Below, one piece after another: positions 13,601 through 25,600 of a stretch of DNA of 64,000 nucleotides (position 1 is the stretch's first letter; each line of letters begins with the position of its first letter). Source of the DNA: Ancylostoma caninum (lineage: Eukaryota > Nematoda > Chromadorea > Rhabditida > Ancylostomatidae); NCBI GenBank assembly GCA_037903475.1, contig JBAJFG010000055.1:124001-188000 (forward strand), written 5' to 3'. The notes under the pieces were generated by a model. It was not told the DNA's origin. It was given only the letters and a program-made list of their open reading frames with translations, and searched no databases. A program made the translations under genes and the position numbers.

Positions 13601-16600
13601 CGGCCCCAAAAGCCATTGCAGCGCGTGGTTTTGGCGCAAAAGGACTACGAAATGCGATGAATTCACAGTAGCACTGACCACATGCACCAAACCAGGCGCC
13701 ACAATGGTTTTTGGGGCCGGGGAAAACTCGTCCGCGCGCGAACACGGCCAGGCGTGTTCGCGACGAATGTTCCATTTTCTCTGCAGATAAGCCATCATTG
13801 TCTGTGTTCGTTTCATATTTATGAGGTGCTCAGTCTGTACTTCACTACCCGTACCTCAGCTCGAAGTCGAGGATTTCGGCTCTTGCTGCCTTTAAGGGAG
13901 CGCGCGTGTCTCACGTGCCAACGTATGCCAAAATCGCAATGACGCGAACGTGTTAAACATCCAACGATTATTACATTTTCATTATCGTTGAAGCTTTGTA
14001 GGAGTAGCAATCGCAGTAAAAGCGTTCTTTCATGTTTTCTCTGCATCCGCATTGTGGTACGTAAGCAGATACAATCATTAGCACGTTGCTCCTGATCTTG
14101 ATGGCCATCAAGTGGGACAAACGCACTAGACGCTGTGACAAAATTTCGTTGGCCATCGTTGACGGTGATCCCAACACCACTGCGGCCCGCTGTTGTGCTG
14201 TGGTTTATGAACTCGCAACCATCACCGATATCGCTCTATTCTGCCTCCTTCCATCTGGTTTATAGTACGCAAGTAATTTTGTTCCTTTGCTTCTTCATCG
14301 TTGCGGTTAGCATGCGGCTGCACCCCGTCAACTTCCGAAAATTATTGGAGCTAGGCGGATCGTGTGGTCCTATTCAAGTGCTTTTGCTGGTTAATGGTCC
14401 TTGCATAGTTTCCATTACACGTAAACTATAGAGTTAAGGCGCGTAGCGTACTAGGTTCATCGGCACACCTGTCTCAAAGTCTGACACCTGAAGGGCTAAG
14501 GGAAAGGATTCACTAATAGGTACTTGTAAATCGTCAGCTCATGCTTTTGAAAGCACTTGTGTAGCTACGCTGTCTGTTATTACTTTTAAAGGCAGCACCC
14601 ACGGAAATTTTCAACTCCAAGATTTCAAGATAACCTTGGGTTTTCAACCATGAAGAACACGAATATGAGGTTCAATTCCACTTCAAAGTCACAGGAAAAC
14701 AATTTTCGGATACTCTGAATTTGCTGCGATTGAACAAAACGGTCGAGTTGTCAGGCATGGGGTAGGGCAAAAAGTCGATAACACTGACTTGATCGCCACG
14801 TATTCCCTCGACGGATTTGGATATTTTCGTGATTTTGCAGCATACTCAACTCAGAAAAGAACAGAAATCAGAAGAAAATGAAGTGTGGGCTGCACAGACT
14901 TACTGGTGAAGAAAAAACGAGTACAAGTGGGAAAGAATGGAAAAGAAATAGTACAAACACACAAAATAGGAAGAAATGGTTGTTATGAAAAGAGAAAACG
15001 GAAAACAGCTGGTGAAAAGTAAGATTAGAATGCAAGCAGACAGCTGCAGCCAAAGTAATGTAAGAATGGTACTTAAAAGTCCGGGAAACAAAATTTTTTC
15101 GAAGAAAAACTGAGCGATTATATGTGAAAACAGCTGATTTGTTCCAATATCGCCCCACGGCTATTTCTGCGCAGCAGGTCAACTCGTACCAGCAGGCTGG
15201 GTTCGAACTGTTGAACTGATGTTATACTTGTGATATCTCATGAAATGCGGGGTTTCTGACAGTATTTCCATCACAGAATTGTCGGGACAATGCCTGAGGT
15301 TCGAAAACTCTCAAAAGTTCAAAGGTGAAGATTATCGTGGGTGCTGCCGTTAAGTAGGTACTGTTGCACAGATAACTACGGCAACTCCACACTTTTCATG
15401 AAAGGCCCTGGATGCTCAGATCAGGTTCATATCTTCCGACCGTTCAAGTATCGTCACTTTTGTCACTGGCCGTGGAATGTGTCAGGTAACCCTTCGAGGT
15501 GTGAACTGACGAGGACATAAACCGGCTTTAACTGTATTCTTGACTGTATCGAAATCAGGGAACTCTTCGTTGCGTACGCGTTCTCTGAGGCGGATTTAAT
15601 TGTGATCAAAAAACAGATACTGCACAGTCTATTCTACACAAATCCAGTGGTCTCACCAAAGCTAATTTGCGAATTACAGCTTGGCACTCAGACCAGCTCC
15701 TCAAATCAGATCCAAAATAATTGGTTAAGGTTGCTTGTTGTCCTCGTTAACCACCTATCCTCCTCCCCCTCCCCTCCCCCCCCCTTCCGGTTTGGTTCAC
15801 ATCACGTAGCCTCACAGCTAGGGATCACTCGAATAATAAAACAGCAGGATAAAACTTCCTATCTGACCATTGTCTTGCCATCGGGGAAGGATATTTCGTT
15901 CCATTTCTGTTCGCAGCTCTAATCTGAGGTTCCGTAGACTGTGTAACCTAAGTGAGCCACATGCTCGCAACGTTTATCGCTCGTGCTGGATGCTTATTGC
16001 TGCCTCCTACCCTTCATCACAAAGCGGAGCGCGGCAAAATTCTAAAAGGGGCGTCCGTACTCTTTCTCTGCTGCGGCTCAACTATCGGATTCTCATTCGA
16101 TTCGGGTATATGGGTGAGAGTTGAGAGGTCGAGAGCAAATGTTCGCTCATATAGTTTGATTTCATTTGATGCATTGGTGTCAGAAATTAAACTGGATGAT
16201 TTCAGCACTTCCTGCAAATGTAGGAAATTTACGGGGAATAGAAACCATAGAAGGGCGTCTCATCATTTCCAACAACACTGGCCTCAACAATTTTAACTAT
16301 CTTTCCTCTCTCAAGAAAGTCGGAACATCAGATGGTTTGCATATAGTTGACAGTCAAGTTACTCTAGAAAAGTGCGCACGTTCAACAAGTTTTATTTCCA
16401 GAGCAGGAGATAGCTATCATAGTGAAGAATAACCCGGATTTGAAACTGTTGCCCATGCCTAACCTTGTCGATATTGAACTCAAAAGCGAAGACAGAAGAG
16501 TGAAGCTGGTTAACAATCCTGTACTCGACACCAATCCTCCGGAAACTACTACTTTGGAGCAGCAAACGACAACTGTTGTTAAGCAAACGAAGGCTGTGAC

Positions 16601-19600
16601 AAAACGAACGGAGGCTGTGGTAGAACGAGCGAAGACTGAGGTGCAGAAAACGAAGGCCGTGGTGCAAAGGCAAACAGTTACGACTGTGCACAAAGGAACT
16701 ATAAAAATGACCACCGAGAATACTTTACAGGACGACGAAAAAAAATTATCCGAGAATGAGAAACAGAAAGAGGAGTTAGGTAATATCATGGTTTAAAATG
16801 TTTCTCTATCATGAACGAACATGAAGTAGGACATTAAATTTCTTGCGATTATTTCGCATTTTCCAATGGGGTATATTCAATGGGAAAGCTAACTTTACTA
16901 TTCGCGGATGCGTTCGAGTTGTGGCGGGTACAGTGAAAGACGTTGAACGTTTTGGAGTGGGAAGTTTAAAAGTTGAGTGGAGCACGTGTTCGGTCCGATT
17001 TTGCAGTGTATTATACGTAATTATACGGGCACCCCTCCGTGAAAGATGAATAAATACATCTACATATCTGAAAATCACCACTTCAGTTTTTCAGTAAGCA
17101 CTGGCGAGCTTCTCTAAATTCAGGGTTAAAACAGGCGCAGGTAAGCGTTCCCCACGATGCAGACCTCTGTAGCAGCAGGTTTTTCAACCGACTTGTGCAG
17201 GAATCAAGTGTCATCGAAGCTGTGCAAGTCTCTGGCTCTTAGGATCAGATACGATTCTAGCAAACTGTCATTGCAAGAACTTGAAGGTTTGAAAGGATGG
17301 TTTCGAATGCCGAGGTATCCGTCCACGTCCGAGCCAGTTATCGATTCCTGTCTCTGAACTCACTCCACTCAGAGATTCTGAGACGGTGAACGCAAGCCGA
17401 ACACGTTTCAACAGCAGTTACACCGCGAGGTGAAAGCTTATTTTGTCGCCCCATGAGCTGCGTTCGCCCCTAAAAGTCTGTGTTTCGGGGGCGATGAACT
17501 GGTTTGCATGTCTCAAACCTAGGGTCGCAGCTCAATCTGGGCACAGGGCTGTGTTCGTACTGCAGATTGGGTAAGTGGATGTTTACCCAAGCTCATCAAA
17601 AAATAATAATTATTGCAGTGGGCCACGGTTTTACCCGGGCCTCAGCCAGCCTGACGAGTCTCGCTGGGCTCCCTTATCTCCGCCAGAGACACGACTAAAC
17701 CTTGATGATCAACCAGCGGCTTATATACACCTCCCAGGGGGCGTATCGCCACGTGACAATGAGCAGGCAGAACGCAGGTTGAACTGCACCACAGTTCATC
17801 GGTTGAAAAACGCAGCCGGAACACGGGGTTTGCTGCTCTTAGCAGACGGAATGCAGCAGTTTTTGCTCTTGCAGCAATGTCTGCGTTCCTTTTCTTGGGG
17901 GTGCGGCTTGCCAGGTTGTGCTGCGTTTGCCTTATTCAGTTATCTGAGCATGAGGGCTATTGAAGGCAACGATAACATCATCGGCTACCGCCTTACCCAT
18001 ACTGCATCACGTGAGACTCCATGAGCCTCGGAGCAAGGACCGCCCTGCTCCGAGGCTCATACAGGCCCACGAGATGCCCAGAAGAACATCACTCTAGACT
18101 GGTCAAGGTAACGCATATTCCTTCAGAGCTTCTGATGAGCAGAAATTCGCGTTGAAATGATGTTCACGCCCAGATGAAAACGCCTACGGCAGGTTAGATC
18201 TCCACAGCTCTTTAGCAAACGAAGCTTTGGAGATGATACAGTTATAGTGTGGTGCAGCTTCTGTGAAGAAGGAGTGCTCGACAACGCCTCTTCGAACACA
18301 AATGAACCCGCTCGACTCCTAGGTGATAATAGCGTCTAGATTTCACCTTATCTTGGCCAGCTCAGCTCATTTTCCAGCAGGAAAACACTGATTCTGCATC
18401 TTTCCTTCGAGAACTGCCACAGCGTGACTGTAAAGACTTCTTTTGTCTGCCAGTCCGTCTAATCCGACCTTGAGAGCATCTTGCCATGGTGTAGGGTTTC
18501 CGGAAAGACCGACTCAGAGATTCCGGGACGACAAACGCAGCCCGAACACGTTTCAACAGCAGTTACACCGCGAGGTGAAAGCTTATTTCGTCGCCCCACG
18601 AGCTGCATTCGCCCCTAGAAGGCTGTGTTTCGGGGGCGATGAACTGGTTTGCATGTCTCAAACCTAGGATCGCAGCTCAATCTGGGCACAGGGCTGTGTT
18701 CGTACTGCACACTTGGGTAAGTGGATGCTTACCCAAGCTCGTCCAGAAATAATCATTGCACTGGGCCACGGTTTTACCCGGGCCTCAGCCAGCCTGACGA
18801 GTCTCGCTGGGCTCCCCTTGTCTCCGCCGGAGCGGAGACGCGACTAAACTTTGATGCTCAACCAGCAGCTTATATACACCTCCCAGGGGGCATGTCGCCA
18901 CGTGGCAAGGAGCAGGTAGAACGCAGGTTGAACTGCACCACAGTTCATCGGGCAAAAAACGCAGCCGGAACACGGTGTTTACTGCTCTTACCAGCCCAAC
19001 TGCAGCAGCTCCTCCTTTAGCAGCAGCCGCTGTATTCCTCTTCGATTGGGCGGAGACTTGCAGTTGTTGCTGCGTTCGACCTATCCGATTCTCTGAGGAG
19101 TTCACCGGTCGCACTGGCTTTTGTTGCGAATGTTCTTGAAAGCAGATATCGCCAGTTTGAGGGTGCCCGTACATTTATGATACGCACTGTATTCAAGCTG
19201 ACTGCCGAGTGTGGAAGGATCAGTCTAGTCTCCTAAGTCAATGCGCTGAACATGATAATGACAACCATTCTGCATAAAATATCGATTTGCTGATTTTATT
19301 GGTTTTTCCATTTTCGTTCTTGGACAAGCACGGACATGCTCACTCTGGTTTTGCAGTACGCTGAACACGAATGTGATTACCGTTTTGCACGGAATATCGA
19401 TTCAGTAATGTTCTCTGTTGTTTTCCTGCTTCTGAAAAGGAGCAGATTGTGCCTCTTTCCCTTTTTTTCGAACACATCAAACACCTAATTACGAACGTGG
19501 CAACTGTTTTCCATGAATTTGTTACTGAAATAACCTTACTGACGATTTGCCTACGGAGTTGGGGGAACGGTTACCTGAGTATCACTAATGTAGGAAAAGG

Positions 19601-22600
19601 TTACTTGAGCATCGCCGTGCTCACCACCAGAATTATGGGGAAGTTGCAATGATTTTATCGGCGCTAGCAATTGTCCTCATCAGTGTGAAAAAGCCAGGGT
19701 AGTAAACCACCCAAGCGAAGCCTGGTATGCCGTCTTGTGTAACATATCTACATAGGTGGCTTTTATTGCGTTCTTAAACTTACATGAAAATGGAAATGAA
19801 TGTCATAGTAGTCTCAACCACTTTCAGATTCGTTCATTAGGCGAAGATACAAAAATCTTCTCTATTTAGTGGAACGTGTAAGAGCTTCAACGAATAGAAA
19901 ATGGCACTGGATATTAGCGTCAGTGTTTCTCGTACTGGTGGTGCTGGCCTTAGTCGGAGGTTGTATAGTTCTTCGCATGAAGAAAGTCAATTCTGGATTA
20001 CCACCACCGCCATATAGTCTCAACAAAAAGTCTCGAGAACAACTTAGTTCTGTGTGCCAGGTGAGAGCACAATATTGCTTCACTTTTTTTGGAAACATGG
20101 AAACATTACCGTTGGAGAAAATTGATAGGTGAAGTTCAATGAAGAGATTGTTTAACCCATTGACGACCGCGTGGCTCACCGGTGAGCCGCGATTTTTTGG
20201 TCGCGTGGGACCGCGCGGCTCACCGGTGAGCCGCGCCCCTATTATCAAGTACTGGACCCTATTTTCGAACCATTTTGTAGTACTTCCATGTAAAATGTGT
20301 ACAATACTGCCTAAAGAGGTCTAAAACAACTGTGGTTCAAGAAAATGTTCTCCTTTATTGCGACAAATATCATGGAAGGATGAGATTTTGAAATCGTAGA
20401 AGATTGTTTTACCTTTTTTATGTAGTGGATGGAAATATACTGAAGAAAAGTCACGTTTCCTACATAGAAACACGCTCATTACATCCTGCACTTCCTTATT
20501 CGTCAGTTTAGAGCAGTACGAACGTGTAAACTTTCTGAACACTACCTTATAACACTAAAAACACCTTTTTACAAACTTCCTTCGGCCTTAATGGAATCCA
20601 GAAGCGTTTGGAATCTCTCCTTTTTTGATCCGATGATACTATTAGGTCGTCAAGTATGAAATGTCTGATTTTGGATGAGAAGATTTTGAGTTTTGTTTCT
20701 AAAGCAAGATGCAGTATAAGATATCCGTATATGCTCCTATACTATCTCCATAGCCTTGCCATCTTAAATATGGCTTGGCTGCTCCAACTTCTTAGAAGCA
20801 TGGAAAGCTATGGGCGATCAAGTGAGGAAGAGCGTTTCCAACATGATGTTGAAAACTGAACATTTTCTCCAGCAAGAAGTGAGGTAATCCCTGCAAGGAG
20901 TTGTGGTCAAATAGAGCAAGATTTGCTCAGTACAGTGACTGGCAAGTGGGTCCTCGCCCCTGCTCCTCTGGCTTAAGCAGCGTGGATTTGTGAAAAATGG
21001 TCAAAAATTAGCACCCATTTTTGAGGTTCAAACTGGGAAAAATTCGTTTACCGAACCACTTTTAATGGTCATATTGCCTTGAGAACCTAAATATTATTGG
21101 ATTATCAAGATCACATCTTGCTACTTATGCTGACTTGGTTTGACTCCTATCCGCCTCGGCTACGGCTTCCAGCTCGACGAAATCCAGGTTCATCATAAGG
21201 CTCACTTTGCAGCTTCATGTCAACTGAGCAGAACTTCCCAAGCAAACGCTGTTCAGTGCACTAACTAGCCAAATGTCCCTTAACACTACCCTGATGTTCC
21301 CAGCCTCCCCGGCTCTAATAGCTGAAAAATGGAACAGATGTTCCAAAACGACGCGATTTTTCGTCTTTGAGTAGTTCTACAAGAAATGCTTTCAAACAAA
21401 AATTTGAAAAATGATCAAAAACCCAGGAAGTGATTTTGAAAGGAGGAGGATGTATCTTCCCAATGAAAATAAAGATGAGAAGAGATCTAGTAAATGTTCG
21501 AAGATACAGACTGCCAAACTGACCGCTCATAAAATCAGACATTTCATACTTGACGACCTAATAGTAATCTCCTGGAAGTAGATTTCAAATTATTTCTGCA
21601 AGAAGTTCTGTTTTAGTCCTAATTATCTTATCGTAACGGTGTGGAACTCCGCGGACGCCGCACTCTTGAAAGGGGCGTTGGTCCCACGCGCCAGACCCGC
21701 AAAAATGGGCGCGGTCGTCAATGGGTTAATTTCGTCGTTACCGGAGTAGAGTGGGAATTTATTCGTAACCGAATTTTTTGAACAGTTCTTCTTGCTATGA
21801 CTATTAGAAAAAAGTTCACTCAATCTGTATCCTCAAAATAGATGTGGTTATATTTTTGAGCATATCAGAAAAAGATTTCTTCCCGGTAGGTGATCTGCTT
21901 CCTCGGCATTTCGCCCCTTGCTGGCATCATCCTTGTGTAAAGTGGGTCTTCAAATGACTAATGAGGAAAACGCGCTAGATCTCGTAATACGATGGCATTT
22001 TCTTGAAAAGAAAGCCCTTCCCTGTTGAGAACGTGCGAAGTGGAGCTACTATCAGGTTGTTGCGAAAATAATTGCCGTTTTGTTTTTAAACTTTTCTCTT
22101 CTTTCCCATTTGAGCAACTTCGGCCCAGTTTTTGTGATCTTTTTGTAGAGCTTTTCTTTCCTCTTCCAAATGCTACTTGAACATTCTGACTAGTTCCTTC
22201 CTGAGAATTTTCATGAGGTCAGGAGCAAATCATGAGACGACCCGATTTTCGTGTTATCGTGGTTGGTGACTTCAAACTCGACCACTCTTTGTCGGAAGTA
22301 TTCGGTGATTTTGCGTTTGTTTTGACTTGGAATCGCCTTCCCAATGGACAATGAGTTAGAGGTTCACGAAGTATCCGATTTTTTTTCGATTTTAAACTTA
22401 AATTTAACCATGGTCATCATTGGGGATGTCGCTAGTGGATCAGACGTTGAGGAAAACTGTGGAACCTAAACCGGATCTTACCATCGGCAAGATGAGAGCA
22501 GGGGTGGACGCTCTACATACTACAGTTTCAACGCATTTGACTTCAAGCAATGGGGTGCCGAAGGTGTGGACGTGAACAACACACGATCTGATTGATGACC

Positions 22601-25600
22601 AACGCCTTCCCTGGCGTGACATCGTTCCTAACTTAATTTTTTCGTCCCAAAACGACTAATTTTCAGGCTATGTAATCACTGGGCCTGGAGCGCGGTTCCT
22701 GTACGATAACAAGAAATGTGAATGGGTACGGGTGGAGACGCTTTCCCACTTCTAATTTTTCCCGAAATCTCACTCTATGTCCTTATTACTTCGACCATTC
22801 CCTCACTGTAGATCATTTTTCCGAACTACAGATACCATCCTGCGACAGCAGCAGATTGCTGGTATGGAGCATGCTGAAATCGCCTTTCAAAAGTTAACTA
22901 ATTCTTGTGATCTAAGTTTTTGTTGTAAAGGCGTGCAGTCTTCGATGGATTGTAGCGGAGGATCGACCGAATTGAAGGCTTGCTAAACTGTTTGAAAAAA
23001 TGGTGTATGAGCCGAGTTACAACACTTTGGACTAAAGTGCCCATTTCGGCAATTAATTTCGCAACAACCTGATGTTTTCGTTCTTGTCCGCAAAGTTGTC
23101 CGACACCAAAAGCCCAGATAGCGATGCGGAAAATGGATAAGCCAGAACTTACGGATGATGGTAAAACAGATAACCAGGTACGGACAATCCTCCCACCTCT
23201 GGTCGTCCCTTTTGATAGAGCGGGCTGGCCACAGTCAGAAAGAAAGAACAAAAATGCTCTTCATTTTTACGATATGTGCTTAAACAAACGGAAGGAAAGC
23301 GTAAAGCAGTTGCACCAGCTGCCAATTCAATCCGAACAGTACTCCACAGGATGAAAAAATGGAAAGGTTTTGGTTGCGCCGAGGGAGACTTAACAAGATT
23401 AACTGGAAATGATGCACACTCCGAAGTTAAAGTCTCCAAATTGTAGGAAAAATTTTTCATTGCGACACAGGTATTCAAACACAACCTGCCCAATAATACG
23501 AGGACAGCAAGAACGCTGAACAAGAGATGAGAAATTCATTTATTACCACATATTGCAAAATTTCAAGTTTATGACAAATCTGTGCTATATGAAGCAATAG
23601 CTTTCGATTGTCAGAGTTTGTTAGGGAGAAGACTCCTTTTTCCAATCAGTGACGAAGGAGAATAATCAGATTAGAAAGAGGCGAAATAATATTCAAAACT
23701 ATGGAATTGCGAATGATGCATAGCAAAGTTTTTGAGGAAATCCTGGCAAGAAACCCGATGGCTTGGTGTGTCCACGACTTCAACATTCTTTGGAAAGATG
23801 GTACTTCTGTTGTGTCAGACCATTCTTTATGGGGCATGTGATCACTTAAGTTTATTTCAGTTCGGAGCCAAGCTGGTACTGCAACACCTGCCTTGTCGAA
23901 GAAAGCTGAATTTGCCAAGGAACATATGATTCCAGTTGCTAAGGTAAATTTCTAAAATTTCATAGAGATACAAATAAACAGTATTTTTGCATGGAAAGTG
24001 CTGAAATACTAGTATTAAGAATGGTAAGCTTCCACAGAAAAGGGAGGTTGAATACGACAAACCTCTTCACAACCGCGTGCAGGAGTTATTCGAGTACGAC
24101 TTGGTTATTATGATTGGCAGCGAAAATGATGTGACAAAGACAGTGACGCGACTTCCCCGCAATGTTGGTGATCTATGTTTGTTTATAGGTGAGTTTGAAT
24201 TCTTCTCGAAGCCGTGATGGAATAGTATCACCTGGCCTCTACAAGAAGTTTGTGTGCCGCAGTGAAGCTTAATATTTGCAGATGGGAGAGCAAACATTAC
24301 CATCGCATTCAAATTATTAGAGATCACTCATCTATCGCAAAAGTCGACACATTATAAATATGAAGCGAAGCACGTGAACAGGCACCAGACCAAATATATA
24401 GATCTGATATTGTATCAGTGGTAAGTTCTCCGAACTTTATTGCAAAACTCACCCTTGTGCAGGTCACCTTCGAGATTTTCTATGAACTTCTTCCACAAGT
24501 CTCCCCTGTACAAGTATAGTCGCGCCGTTTTAAGTGCATTTATGGAGCGATGTGGTTTTGTTAGAGTGGAGCGTGCTATATGATTAGGCCACCTATTGCG
24601 CTGTTGCTAAGTTCCCTTGTTTGCATTACTAGATACGGATTTATTTGTTTGTTTCATAAAAAGTCATGAAAATTTAATTGAATTACTTGTTTATGCTACA
24701 CCAGGTTTTCATGGTGGAACCTTTATTGACCTGGCGTTCCAACGAAACCGTCGTCCTCAGAGGTCTGAAAGCGGTTCCAGTTGTTTGATTTGTGTGCTGC
24801 ACGGTTATATCTCATCGCACTTCGCCAGCTCTCGACCCTCCCACTGGCAAGGAGGGACAGGAGCCCCCAGAATAGAACTTGAACACATCAGATGTTCCAC
24901 CTTCTGCGGAGAAGTCCGCCAGACTGCTTCCAGCGCTTTCCTTGCTGGAATCTCACTTTCATAGGTCAGTATTACGCATTTGCCATTGTGGGCTTCAACC
25001 TTGTGGCGGTCCAGCGGTGATCTTACATTTCCTCTTTTCTTTGCACCCATATGTTCGTTGATGCGCACGCTTAATATCCTTCCTGCTTCCCCATATAGAT
25101 TTCATCTCAAGTGATGCATTCCAGTTGGTATATAACTCCCATTTTGGCACAATCCCTTACTTTTCCTTGTTGCGAAATTAGTTGCCGAAATAGACAGCCC
25201 AGTTCAAAATGCTGTAACTCTGTTCAAACTCATCTTTATTTATCAAAAAAAATCCTTCAGATTATACACATCTCTGCCAACTATCCGGTAATTCTTTTAT
25301 ACCTTCACAATAGAAACTGAGATCACAAGATTTTAAGAACTCTTGGAAGGCAATTTCAACATGCTCTAAATCAGGAAACTGCTGCTGACGCACGTTTGCT
25401 TCGAGAGCCCGGAAAAATTGATAGTCGGTAGGGGAGAGATCTGAAGAGTAATGTGGGTGAGGGAGAACCTCGATGCCTAACTGCGTCAGTTTTTGCCGGG
25501 TGAGTTTTGAAGTGTGAGGCCTAGCGTTATCCTGGAGCAGGAGAGGCCCACCTCTGTTTACTTCTGCCGGCCACATTTGTCGCAACTTTCCATATATCAG

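Noticed and set aside
17640..17755. Hammerhead ribozyme (CTGACGAG followed by GTCTC/GAGAC pairing)
   Set aside because: The required GAAA after stem II is missing (ACGAC or GCGAC instead), and the other copies do not keep the core.
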